This document shows positions 26,401 through 33,832 of a stretch of DNA of 64,000 nucleotides, piece by piece. The DNA is from RUG572 sp964386385 (GTDB lineage: Bacteria > Verrucomicrobiota > Kiritimatiellia > RFP12 > UBA1067). The position numbers and the translations under genes are program-made. The notes under the pieces are model-generated. The model was not told the origin of the DNA and did not search any database. It was given only the letters and a program-made list of their open reading frames with translations. Position 1 is the stretch's first letter, and every line of letters begins with the position of its first letter. The stretch covers positions 186,001-250,000 of the forward strand of contig CAYLRN010000001.1 in assembly GCA_964386385.1 (NCBI GenBank), given 5' to 3'.

Positions 26401-26552
26401 CAGTGCGCGACGAGGCCGTTCGTGACGTAGGCGTCCGACCCGAACTCGCCGGCGGAAGCCGCCGTCCCCAACGCAAGCGCCGCCATGAACGCCGCCACCG
26501 GACGCGCCATGCGCCCACTTCCCATCGACCTCGACCGATCTATCGATTTCAT
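23478..26552 (-). CDS. Large secreted protein with LamG/concanavalin-like domains
   Basis: The 1,024-residue protein has a signal peptide (about 1-35, ending ASAGE). A LamG-like beta-sandwich (~40-270) is followed by a short MBG-like segment (~285-355, starting VPDQVYDG). Two related modules begin VEYVASTGTQCFDLGY (~365) and LDYVVATGAQSIATCVY (~580), and a last LamG domain (~790-1010) contains LYLDGRLVDSADG and IGGHCVGGFSVKG. Such proteins are abundant in Kiritimatiellota-like genomes, with unknown function, probably adhesion or glycan binding. No C-terminal sorting signal is visible. GAAAGGAGA precedes the ATG. Confidence 0.72.
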   Translation of the reverse strand: MKSIDRSRSMGSGRMARPVAAFMAALALGTAASAGEFGSDAYVTNGLVAHWDGIDNAIVDGVRSHSDSPTVWKDLSGNGNDLAIPATSLVAAEANAFLSLAKPDKTAGVDTTEMAALAGLSTGPDAGAFTVEVVMQNVAWKFSDNYYNLQTVADTPRGSFGYRRDKDNGFYAFFPESASKRRIWHWQPEDMTTAEVHVFSLTYGTNTATSAFFCDGEAIALSDFAMDSYSEDWGAKFAFFSNPRADVRVHAIRVYDRALTPYERDRNATLDRARFLGENASFVVRPVPDQVYDGANPCRPKPRVVDPVTELPLEEGTDYELSYADNAAPGAGTVTVTGLGERAGWAVTKEFTVTPAGALRPVEYVASTGTQCFDLGYCPNPSTRIAGDIQFVGSPANRKPVNGVKGASFFGCAEPDGVVCMTVNFGGYDFQDNQLFLWMDRSYASGADIYSWDVQNRTSRGAFEVDAASGAVSFGVQSTHAAVKTTTHSVNSLALCGSCAANGLLTPFTYYGLRVYGWKIYEGDVLVRDLAPFERITDGAAGLYDRVTGAFHVNAAGSDAFERGAYLDVSELPDGYAALDYVVATGAQSIATCVYATPGTTATVDFTPYNVSATLNRHVVGARDCAEADVPAGAFFFEAFTSLNNMRWVSRCMDAGLEDALGWNAPSSPVVAVSGTRARLTLDARGGAFYVDGTKSAALDYPMTGTSTAQISLLKAGPKASGWGRLHAAAIWQDGTLARKFIPCERKADGVAGMYDLVVGAFYPSAEGAAFLAGPGGSAGVPHLTGSYGPSCLNAGWGPSLTNFSFTVWFRDLDVGGRGLDDELYGAIVSKGALGNRTPGFCCFANASRTDSSFFKISVQTRDFDNNMLELGFDASAVRNSGRWHQLAFTHDLGRSEARLYLDGRLVDSADGAENFVNPATDWYSLRIGGHCVGGFSVKGTLSQVTLWDRALTPGEVARHCGRPPEGTESGLLGWWPLDAGSDGLRDGVANGNAVHDLSVVGDVGFSVLDEVRWLHLGTLIQFR

Positions 26553-26637
26553 CCGCGTCTCCTTTCAGCGTGGAGGTGAAAGCGCCCGCCGCGCGCGGCG
26601 CAGCGCAACCAAAGACAACATTCGATTATTGCGGTGA

Positions 26638-26663
26638 ATTATATGCTTTTTTTTTCCTGTCAA
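26638..26663 (-). promoter_or_regulatory. Promoter of the LamG gene with short poly-A spacer
   Basis: On the minus strand perfect TTGACA (26663-26658) and perfect TATAAT (26643-26638) are only 14 bp apart. The spacer is GG, nine A and GCA. A 14 bp spacing is too short for good sigma-70 function, and three added A would give 17. The rest of the 26553-26760 intergenic region is the leader and the divergent nuclease promoter. Confidence 0.55.
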
Positions 26664-26724
26664 TGGCGCTGGCCGCTTTTATTTCGTCCGCCGGCGAAAT
26701 AGGCAGCGGATTTCCGCGCCCATG

Positions 26725-26753
26725 TTGACGCGGGGAAAACGGCGTGGTAGAAT
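26725..26753 (+). promoter_or_regulatory. Promoter of AAA/nuclease paralog A, leaderless start
   Basis: TTGACG (26725-26730), 17 bp, TAGAAT (26748-26753) with extended -10 TGG. The ATG lies 7 nt after the -10, at the expected transcription start, and no ribosome-binding site fits in between. Confidence 0.65.
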
Positions 26754-26760
26754 GGTCTGC

Positions 26761-28785
26761 ATGAATCGGCGACTGAAAATACCGTACGGCATAAAGGACT
26801 TCAAGCGGATACGCGAAGAAGGCTACTACTACGTCGACAAGACGGCGTACGTCCGGCGGATGGAGGAGCGCGACAGCTTCGTCTTCTTCGCGCGCCCCAG
26901 GCGCATGGGCAAGTCCCTCTTCGTCGAGACGCTCCGCCGCTACTACGACGTCAACGAAAAGGGCAACTTCAGGAAGCTGTTCGGGGGGCTTGACATCGGC
27001 GAGAACCCCACCGAGAACGCGAACAGGTACCAGGTGCTCGCGCTCGACTTTTCGCTGGTCGCCGCCAGTTCCGAGCGGACCCTCGAGCAGGCGTTCGACG
27101 CATACATGGACGTCTGCCTCGACCGATTCTTCGTCCGCTATCCGAACTGCTATCCGCCGGAGGACAGGCCGGCGTTCGCCGCGCTCACCCCGGAGGCGAA
27201 GTTCGCCTACCTCTCGCAGACCGCGAATGAGCGCGGAGCGCAGATCTATCTTGTCATCGACGAATACGACAACTTCACGAACACGATGCTGCGCAGCGAG
27301 GCGAACAGGGACTACCGCGCCGTCACGCACGGCGCCGGGTTCTACCGCGGCTGGTTCAAGAAGTTCAAGGAGGCCTGCTCGCGCATATTCATGACAGGCG
27401 TCTCGCCCGTGACGATGGACGACCTCACGAGCGGCTTCAACATCGCCGCCAACCTCACCCAGCTCCCCGCGTTCAACGCGATGGCGGGCTTCTCCGAGGC
27501 CGAGGTCGTGAAGATGTACTCCGACTTCAAGGGCGTCGGCGAGTTCACGGACGGCGACCCCGCCGAAATCGTGAAGTCCATCAAGCCGTGGTACGACGGC
27601 TACTGCTTCTCGACGGCGAAGATAGGGAAGGAATGCGTGTTCAACAGCGACATGGCCCTCTACTACCTGAAGTCGCTCGTGGACGACGGACGGCCGCCGG
27701 AGAACATGGTGGACGCCAACGTCAGGACCGACTACGAGAAGCTGAAGATCATCGCCGAGATTCAAAGGCAGCACAGGTACTGCGCAGGGACAGGCTCCTG
27801 TGCGGTGCAGGACTCTGATGTCCAAGACGGCGCAATGGCTTCCGCGCCCGCTTCCGCAGCCGCAGGGCAGGCCACTGCGCCGGCAGCCGCACAGGCGCTT
27901 GCATCAGGGTTCCGCACCGCATCTGGCGCTGCGGTGGCGGATGCTTTCCATGTGCCTCCGCTGGCGCCTGCGGCGGCAGATGAGCCGGCCATTGCACCGT
28001 CTTTGCCATCAGAGTTCCGTACCACATCAGATGCCGCAGAAAACGCCGCGCTCGACAGCGTGGACGTGCTGCCGGTCACGGAGCGGCTGGCGGCGACCGG
28101 CGAAATCTCCTTCGACCTCGTGGAGAGCTTCCCCGCGGACAGGATATCCGACCTCGCGAACTTCCACTCGCTCTTCCACTACTACGGCATCGTGTCGATG
28201 CAGGGAAGGCGCAGGGGGAGCACCGTGTTCCGCATCCCCAACGTCTGCGTCCGCCGCCAGCTCTTCGACTACCTCCGCGACACCTACCACAGGACGCGGG
28301 CTCCGGACTGGATCGAGTGGTCGCATCTCGCATCGGCTTTCGCCTACGACGGCGACTGGAAGCCGTTCCTCAGGCGCCTTGCGCGGGACTACGCGGAGAC
28401 CACGCCCGTTCGCGGCGGCCTCCAGGGCGAGATCCGCGTACAGGGCTACATGCAGGCGGAGTTCGGACACCTCAAGTTCTATCTCCTCGCGCCGGAGATG
28501 GAGCTTTCCCGCGGCTTCTGCGACTTCTGCCTCTTCCCGGAGAGGGTCCACTACGGCGACGCCTCGCACAGCTATCTCATCGAACTGAAGTACGCGAAGG
28601 CTGAGGCCTCGGACGAGGACATGGCCGGTCTGGTCGCGGAGGCGAAGGCGCAGCTTGCGAAGTACCGCGCCGACCGCTCCGTCCCGTCCCTCGCGCGCGG
28701 CACGACCCTGCACCAGATCGTCTACGTCTTCCGCGGGACGGTTCTGCATACTCTGGAGCAATTCAGTTGCGAACAAATGGCTTAA
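26761..28785 (+). CDS. AAA-ATPase-like / PD-(D/E)XK nuclease family protein, paralog A with in-frame insertion
   Basis: The 674-residue product has an N-terminal AAA-ATPase-like domain (IPYGIKDFKRIR, Walker A-like RPRRMGKSL near residue 45, Walker B LVIDEYDNF near 167, then FMTGVSPVTMDDLTSGFN). Its C-terminal PD-(D/E)XK module has GFCDFCLF and IELKYAK. The family (AAA-ATPase_like plus PDDEXK_9 type) is abundant in Bacteroidota and PVC bacteria and has no proven role. Compared with paralog B at 43888 it carries ~90 extra Ala/Pro-rich residues (about 340-431) between the domains, encoded by palindromic repeats. I chose this ATG because paralog B starts at the same place (MxxxxIPYG). Confidence 0.85.
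   Translation: MNRRLKIPYGIKDFKRIREEGYYYVDKTAYVRRMEERDSFVFFARPRRMGKSLFVETLRRYYDVNEKGNFRKLFGGLDIGENPTENANRYQVLALDFSLVAASSERTLEQAFDAYMDVCLDRFFVRYPNCYPPEDRPAFAALTPEAKFAYLSQTANERGAQIYLVIDEYDNFTNTMLRSEANRDYRAVTHGAGFYRGWFKKFKEACSRIFMTGVSPVTMDDLTSGFNIAANLTQLPAFNAMAGFSEAEVVKMYSDFKGVGEFTDGDPAEIVKSIKPWYDGYCFSTAKIGKECVFNSDMALYYLKSLVDDGRPPENMVDANVRTDYEKLKIIAEIQRQHRYCAGTGSCAVQDSDVQDGAMASAPASAAAGQATAPAAAQALASGFRTASGAAVADAFHVPPLAPAAADEPAIAPSLPSEFRTTSDAAENAALDSVDVLPVTERLAATGEISFDLVESFPADRISDLANFHSLFHYYGIVSMQGRRRGSTVFRIPNVCVRRQLFDYLRDTYHRTRAPDWIEWSHLASAFAYDGDWKPFLRRLARDYAETTPVRGGLQGEIRVQGYMQAEFGHLKFYLLAPEMELSRGFCDFCLFPERVHYGDASHSYLIELKYAKAEASDEDMAGLVAEAKAQLAKYRADRSVPSLARGTTLHQIVYVFRGTVLHTLEQFSCEQMA
27775..28050 (+). 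repeat. Palindromic repeat element inserted in frame in paralog A
   Basis: Relative to paralog B this ~276 bp stretch is extra DNA. Its ends form an inverted repeat: 27800-27839 and 27988-28027 match at 32 of 40 positions when one is reverse-complemented. A further direct, partial copy starts at 27901 and matches the right copy at 24 of 32 positions. The frame stays open and encodes mostly Ala, Pro, Ser and Gly. Confidence 0.7.
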
Positions 28786-28791
28786 GTGTTT

Positions 28792-28867
28792 AAGCGTTCA
28801 AGTGGTTAAGTTTTTCCTGCGCTCCATGGCAGAACCTGGCACTCGCAAACTTGACCACTTGACGCTT
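28792..28867. repeat. Imperfect 21 bp inverted repeat after paralog A
   Basis: Arm 28792-28813 (AAGCGTTCAAGTGGTTAAGT and two further T) is nearly complementary to 28847-28867, with a 33-nt spacer. The left arm is followed by a run of T. It lies 7 bp after the stop codon and could terminate the paralog A transcript. The arms are built from short TTAAG/TTCAAG words. Confidence 0.5.
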
Positions 28868-28912
28868 GACCGCTAAATCTTGATCGACGCGCCCCATGTC
28901 AAAGATAGGGGG

Positions 28913-28941
28913 TTGTCTTTTGCCGTTCTTTTTGCTAAAAT
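28913..28941 (+). promoter_or_regulatory. Predicted purM promoter
   Basis: TTGTCT (28913-28918), 17 bp, TAAAAT (28936-28941) with extended -10 TGC. The ~44-nt leader contains a small TCCCC/GGGGA hairpin before the AAGGAG site. Confidence 0.55.
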
Positions 28942-28991
28942 GTCCGCAATTCCCCCATATTGGGGATTGAATGAACCAAGGAGAATGAACC

Positions 28992-30056
28992 GTGAACAGT
29001 TCCGCATCCGCTTCGAAGTCCGCCTACGCGGCCGCCGGCGTGAACATCGACAGCAAAATGGAGGCTCTCAAGGCGATTAAGACCATGGTTGGGACGACGA
29101 AGACGCCCAACGTCGTCGGGGGGATAGGGTCGTTTGGGGGGCTTTGCAAGCTGCCGTCCGGAAGCGGCAAGGACACGCTTCTGGTGGCCTCGTCCGACGG
29201 AGTTGGAACGAAGCTGAAGGTGGCCGTGATGATGAAGAAGCACGACACCGTGGGACAGGACATCGTGAACCACTGCGTGAACGACATTCTCGTGCAGGGC
29301 GCAAGGCCTCTCTTCTTCATGGACTACGTCGGCACGTCGAAGTTCGACGGGCCTGTCTTCAAGCAGATCGTCGCCGGCCTCTGCAAGGCCTGCAGAGAGA
29401 ACAACATGGCGCTTCTCGGCGGCGAGACCGCCGAACTTCCGGGTCTCTACCCCGCGGGCGAATACGACCTCACGGGCACAATCGTCGGCACGGTCTCGAA
29501 GAAGGAAGTCATAACGGGCAAGTCCATCCGCGCCGGGGACGTCGTGATCGGACTTCCCTCCGGCGGCCTTCAGACGAACGGCTACTCCCTCGCCCGCCGC
29601 GTGTTCTTCGACATCTGCCAGATGTCGCCGCAGGACAAGCTTCCCGGCACGAACCAGACGGTCGGCAGCGCCCTTCTCGCCGTCCACAAGAGCTTCCTCA
29701 AGCCCGTCGCCAAGCTGCTCGACTCCAAGGTCAAGGTCAACGGCATGGCGCACATCACGGGCGGCGGCTTCCAGGACAACATTCCGCGCGTCCTCCCCGA
29801 ATCGGTCGTCTGCGAGATCGACCGCACTTCCTGGACTGTCCCGACCGTCTTCAACTTCATCGAACGCCAGGGCAAGGTCGACCACGACGAGATGTACCGC
29901 GTCTTCAACATGGGCGTCGGCTTCGTAATCGTCCTGCCGGAAGACCAGCTGCCACGCGTCAAGACGCTCTTCCGCAACATGCGCCAGACGTGGAAGCTGA
30001 TCGGCGCCATCCGCAAGCGCAAGGGCGACGAGCCGCAGGTCGCGTTCTCGAAGTAA
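28992..30056 (+). CDS. purM: Phosphoribosylformylglycinamidine cyclo-ligase PurM
   Basis: PurM closes the imidazole ring of AIR using ATP. The 354-residue product has SSDGVGTKLKVA, the NDILVQGARPLFFMDY motif, GGETAELPGLY and ITGGGFQDNIPRVLP, all diagnostic. It starts at a GTG with AAGGAG at 28978-28983; the ATG at 28985 is out of frame. A weak stem (CCCGC/GCGGG, about 30080-30095) lies between its stop and the convergent tsaD. It is not in an operon with purN or purC. Confidence 0.95.
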   Translation: MNSSASASKSAYAAAGVNIDSKMEALKAIKTMVGTTKTPNVVGGIGSFGGLCKLPSGSGKDTLLVASSDGVGTKLKVAVMMKKHDTVGQDIVNHCVNDILVQGARPLFFMDYVGTSKFDGPVFKQIVAGLCKACRENNMALLGGETAELPGLYPAGEYDLTGTIVGTVSKKEVITGKSIRAGDVVIGLPSGGLQTNGYSLARRVFFDICQMSPQDKLPGTNQTVGSALLAVHKSFLKPVAKLLDSKVKVNGMAHITGGGFQDNIPRVLPESVVCEIDRTSWTVPTVFNFIERQGKVDHDEMYRVFNMGVGFVIVLPEDQLPRVKTLFRNMRQTWKLIGAIRKRKGDEPQVAFSK

Positions 30057-30111
30057 AGGCCAGCCGCCTTGCGAACCCGCCTTGGCGCGGGCAGGTTGAA
30101 AATCCCTCTCT

Positions 30112-31230
30112 TCAGTCGCCCGGCTGGAGGGAGGGATTCACGTCTATGGCAAGCGCGGCGTCTCCGCAGACGTTCTGCCGGTAGAACGCAAGGCCGGCGA
30201 TCATCGCGGCGTTGTCGCCGCAGTTCTTCGGAGCGGCGAGAAGAAGCGGAACGCGGGCGCTTTTGGCGACCTCCGCGAGGCGCGCGCGGAGGCGTCCGTT
30301 CAGGGAGACGCCGCCGCCGACGACGAGCGCCTTGCAGTCCCGACGGGCGAGCGCGGCCGCCGTCCTGTCCGCCAGCGTCCCGACAATCGCCTCCTGGTAC
30401 GCCGCCACAAGCGCGGCCTTTTCCGCGTCGTTCGCGGGGGGAGTCTTCTTCACGTGGTAGAGAAGCGACGTCTTGAGGCCGGAGAACGAGACGCACAGGT
30501 CCGCGTCAAGGCCGGCGAGCGCGGCCGTGCCGGGGCGCGGACGCCCCTTCGGGAAGCGCGGCATTCCGTCGCGCAGGCGGATTCTTTCGGGATAGCGCAG
30601 GGCGGAAAGGGCCGCGGCGTCCGAATAGTCCGAAACGCCGTTCCAGAACCCCTTGGCCCAGCGGTCCACGACGGGGCCGCCCGGATAGCCCATACCAAGC
30701 AGTTTCGCGGCCTTGTCGAAAGCCTCTCCCGCCGCGTCGTCGAGGGTCTGGCCGATGACCACATAGCGTCCGTATTCGGGGACGTCGATCCAGGTGGTGT
30801 GTCCGCCGCTGACGACAAGCCCGAGTGCGGGCACGGTCTCCTCCGGCGCGATCCCGGGCGTCGCGCCCGAATCGTACAGGAAAGGCGTGTGGAGATGCGC
30901 CTCAAGGTGGTTTACGCCAATCAGGGGAACGCCCATGGACATTGCAAGTCCCTTCGCGGCGTTAAGGCCGACAAGCAGGGAACTGGCAAGTCCGGGGCCG
31001 TAAGTCACTGCGACGGCGTCTATGCCCCCCTTCCAGGCGGCCATCGCCTCGGAGACGACTTCGCCGATCTTCTCTATGTGCGCACGGCTCGCCACCTCCG
31101 GCACTACGCCGCCGTACGGGCGGTGGAGGGGAATCTGCGTGTAGACCACGCTGCTGAGGACCTCGCGTCCGTCGCGCACGATGGCGCAGGCGGTCTCGTC
31201 GCAACTGCTCTCTATTCCAAGAATCGTCAT
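30112..31230 (-). CDS. tsaD: tRNA N6-threonylcarbamoyladenosine synthase subunit TsaD
   Basis: TsaD transfers threonylcarbamoyl to A37 of ANN-decoding tRNAs. The 372-residue protein starts TILGIESSCDETACAI and has the metal-binding GVNHLEAHLHTPF, VVSGGHTTW and the GMGYPGGPVVDRWA stretch. The C-terminal part contains the sugar-kinase-like GGGVSLNGRLRARL and PKNCGDNAAMIA. Length and motifs are complete. It is the last gene of a run starting at the DhaL-like gene. Confidence 0.96.
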   Translation of the reverse strand: MTILGIESSCDETACAIVRDGREVLSSVVYTQIPLHRPYGGVVPEVASRAHIEKIGEVVSEAMAAWKGGIDAVAVTYGPGLASSLLVGLNAAKGLAMSMGVPLIGVNHLEAHLHTPFLYDSGATPGIAPEETVPALGLVVSGGHTTWIDVPEYGRYVVIGQTLDDAAGEAFDKAAKLLGMGYPGGPVVDRWAKGFWNGVSDYSDAAALSALRYPERIRLRDGMPRFPKGRPRPGTAALAGLDADLCVSFSGLKTSLLYHVKKTPPANDAEKAALVAAYQEAIVGTLADRTAAALARRDCKALVVGGGVSLNGRLRARLAEVAKSARVPLLLAAPKNCGDNAAMIAGLAFYRQNVCGDAALAIDVNPSLQPGD

Positions 31231-31249
31231 TTCCGCTTCCTACGCTCCG

Positions 31250-32086
31250 CTACCAGAACTTCCACCACGCCTTGCGCACAGGCTCCACCCCGCCGGCCTC
31301 CTGGTACAACTCCTTCGCCCGCTCCGCGCCCGCCATGTCCGGATCCACCAGCTGCTCGTGCTCGTGGAACTCGAACGCGGCGGGAATGCTCCAGAAGACC
31401 GTGCGCACGAACGCGCGCTGCGTCAGGCGGTGCAGCACGACGACCTCTCCGGACGGAAGTATGGAAATCTTCGGCCTCGTTATCCGCAGAAACGGGCCGA
31501 GGTCGGTCGTCTGCCAGCTGCGCGACGACGAACCCGCGTCGCGCGCCTTGAGAAACAGATGCTCCACGCGGCCGCGTCCCCAGTGGCAGAGCTCGAACTC
31601 CCGCTTAAGTCCGTCATGCCCCTCGAACATCTGCAATGCCCCGCCGAGGCGAAGGCCGGGGACGACGGTGAACGACTTGAGGGAGCTCTCGTAGCGCATT
31701 CCGGCGTGGACGAGGACGGCGCGCGCAAGGTAGCGCGTCGTCTCGCCAAGCGGGAAATGGTCGGCGAAGAAGGTCTCCAGCTTCTGCCCTTCGCCGGACA
31801 GAAGCGCGAACGGCGCCACGAAGGTCCTGTCGCCGCTTTCATAGCGATGGCGGTCGTGCGCGCGCCAGAGTTCAAGCACGACCCTGTCGGGAGAATCGGG
31901 CCTGCGCGCGTCTATGACGTCGGCCGACGCGTTCGCGACGTCCACGATGGCGCGGATGCGTTCGCCGACGACGAACTCCTGCTCGTCGAACTTAAGCTGC
32001 ACGGTGATTTCCGTCAGCGGCGGCGCGGCGAAGCAGCGCACGGCCATTGCGGCCAGCGTGAAAAGTGCAAGTGCATTCATCTTCAT
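31250..32086 (-). CDS. Secreted protein of unknown function
   Basis: The 278-residue product has a signal peptide (about 1-21, cut near CFA-AP) followed by a beta-rich sequence. LTEITVQLKFDEQEFVVGERIRAIVDVAN and the following strands look like an immunoglobulin-like or macroglobulin-like domain. Trp-rich positions (CHWGRGR, AWWKFW) are near the end. I recognise no family. Its ATG overlaps the stop of the metallo-beta-lactamase-fold gene (ATGA), and tsaD follows after 19 bp. Confidence 0.6.
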   Translation of the reverse strand: MKMNALALFTLAAMAVRCFAAPPLTEITVQLKFDEQEFVVGERIRAIVDVANASADVIDARRPDSPDRVVLELWRAHDRHRYESGDRTFVAPFALLSGEGQKLETFFADHFPLGETTRYLARAVLVHAGMRYESSLKSFTVVPGLRLGGALQMFEGHDGLKREFELCHWGRGRVEHLFLKARDAGSSSRSWQTTDLGPFLRITRPKISILPSGEVVVLHRLTQRAFVRTVFWSIPAAFEFHEHEQLVDPDMAGAERAKELYQEAGGVEPVRKAWWKFW

Positions 32087-32889
32087 GACTGCGTTCCTTT
32101 CTGCGCATTTCCAAGGCGAATCTCAAGGCCGTCGTATGCCAGTCTCACGTGCCTTGGCAGTTTCTTCGAGAACTCCGCATGGACGACGTCGTGGCACATG
32201 TGCGTCAGGTACGTCCTGCGCGGCTTCAGCTGCGCGATTTCCTCCAGCGCCCGTTCAAGGTTCATGTGGGTGGGATGCTCGCGTTCGCGAAGGCAGTCCA
32301 GAACGAGAACGTCGAGGTCGCGCATCTTCGTCTTCGTGGAGGGCGGAATCTCCGCGCAGTCCGGCATGTAGACAAGACGGCTGCCGGATTCCTCTATCAG
32401 GTATCCGTTCGTCCTGGGGCCGTGGACGACGGGAAGCGGAGTGAGAACCGCAGAGCCGATCTGGAATCTGCCGGAGACCGGTGTGAAGCGTATCATAGGA
32501 CGATACAGCCCAAGCGGATTCGGCTTGTCCGTTATGTACGGGAATATGCGGCGAACGTCCATGAGCGTCTCGTCCGCCGCATAGCACGGCATGACGGCAT
32601 GGCCGTTCAGGGTGTTGAAGCGGCGGACGTCGTCGAACCCGGCGAGATGGTCCATGTGGGCGTGCGTCAGGACTACGGCGTCCACCTTCCTCACGCCGCA
32701 CTCGATGCAGGCGATGCGGAACTCCGGCGGCGTGTCGATGACGAACGCCGCAGAGCCGGCGCGGACGTAGACGCCGGAACGGCGGCGTCTGTCACGCGGG
32801 TCCTGCGACGCGCACGCGGGGCAGCGGCAGCCGATCTGCGGGATTCCGACCGACGTGCCGGTGCCAAGGAATTTCAATCGAAGAGACAA
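32083..32889 (-). CDS. Metallo-beta-lactamase-fold phosphodiesterase, PhnP-like
   Basis: The 268-residue protein begins LKFLGTGTSVGIPQIGCRCPACAS, as in PhnP and related cyclic phosphodiesterases, including the extra zinc site CxCxxC. It has the core HxHxDH motif (LTHAHMDHLAG) and later His/Asp ligands in VVHGPRTNGYL, MPDCAEIP and LTHMCHD. PhnP hydrolyses ribosyl cyclic phosphates, but no phosphonate genes are here, so the substrate is open. Confidence 0.83.
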   Translation of the reverse strand: MSLRLKFLGTGTSVGIPQIGCRCPACASQDPRDRRRRSGVYVRAGSAAFVIDTPPEFRIACIECGVRKVDAVVLTHAHMDHLAGFDDVRRFNTLNGHAVMPCYAADETLMDVRRIFPYITDKPNPLGLYRPMIRFTPVSGRFQIGSAVLTPLPVVHGPRTNGYLIEESGSRLVYMPDCAEIPPSTKTKMRDLDVLVLDCLREREHPTHMNLERALEEIAQLKPRRTYLTHMCHDVVHAEFSKKLPRHVRLAYDGLEIRLGNAQKGTQS

Positions 32890-32920
32890 CTCAAGTCCAA
32901 TCGTCCCCTTCAGGGCGGCT

Positions 32921-33790
32921 TTACAAGTCCTTGTAGAGCGTGAATGCGTCCTTCGCCGTCATGTTCTCGTGGACGACGGCGGAAATCGCCTTCATCATCG
33001 CAAGGGGCTTCTCGCTCTGGAACACGTTGCGCCCCATGTCCACGCCAGCGGCGCCGGCCTGAATTGCACGGTAGGCGAGTTCAAGGGCCTGCTCTTCGGG
33101 GAGCTTCTTTCCGCCGGCGATCACGATCGGCACGGGGCACTGCGCGACGACGGTCTCGAAGCCCTCCTCCGTGTAGTACGTCTTGACGAAAGCCGCGCCG
33201 TTCTCGGCGCAGACGCGCGTGGCGAGGCGGAAGTAGCGCGCGTCGCGCGCCATGTCCTTGCCGACGGCAGTCACGCCGAGGACGGGGATGCCGTACTTTT
33301 CGCCGACGTCCACGGCATGGACGAGATTCTGCGTGGTGACCTGCTCGCTTGCCTTGTCGCCGCAGGCGACCATGACGGCCATCGCGCTTGCGTTGAGGCG
33401 GACGACGTCCTCCGGGTCGTAGACGCGGTTGAGGTTGAGCTCGGTGAGAATCGTCGTGCCGCCGTCGGCGCGGAGGCAGATCGGCTTGCTCGTCGCGGCG
33501 GGGACGACCGAGCGGAGCATTCCGCGGGTGCACATCAGGCAGTCGGCGTACTCGATGAGGGGGTTTATCGTCAGGTCCACGCGCTCAAGCCCGCTCGTGG
33601 GGCCCATGATGAATCCGTGGTCGCACGCCAGCATGACCGTGCGCCCCGTCTTCGGGTTGAAGATGCGGGCGAGGCGGTTCTTCACGCCCCAGCCGCGGTT
33701 CTCCGCGCCCTTCAGGAAAAACAGCTCGTTCGTCTGCGGCCTGTCGAAACCATACGCCGCCGCTTCCTTGAAACCTTCCATGTCAGCCAT
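32921..33790 (-). CDS. lsrF: LsrF-like class I aldolase/thiolase
   Basis: The 289-residue protein is very similar in recall to E. coli LsrF, which cleaves the phosphorylated AI-2 product P-HPD with CoA. Shared stretches are LARIFNPKTGRTVMLACDHG, ADCLMCTRGMLRSVVP, VGKDMARDARYFRLATR and VIAGGKKLPEEQAL. The Schiff-base Lys is present in FVKTYYTEEGFE. None of lsrACDB, lsrK or lsrR is in the window; the partner is instead a DhaL-like protein 42 bp upstream. A role in another phosphosugar pathway is equally possible. Confidence 0.85.
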   Translation of the reverse strand: MADMEGFKEAAAYGFDRPQTNELFFLKGAENRGWGVKNRLARIFNPKTGRTVMLACDHGFIMGPTSGLERVDLTINPLIEYADCLMCTRGMLRSVVPAATSKPICLRADGGTTILTELNLNRVYDPEDVVRLNASAMAVMVACGDKASEQVTTQNLVHAVDVGEKYGIPVLGVTAVGKDMARDARYFRLATRVCAENGAAFVKTYYTEEGFETVVAQCPVPIVIAGGKKLPEEQALELAYRAIQAGAAGVDMGRNVFQSEKPLAMMKAISAVVHENMTAKDAFTLYKDL

Positions 33791-33832
33791 TTCAACGCTC
33801 CTTGCTTCTTGTCAAATCTCCTGCCGGACCGC

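Noticed and set aside
30057..30111. Terminator between purM and tsaD
   Set aside because: The CCCGC/GCGGG stem is only five base pairs with no T-run, so I did not list it as a feature.
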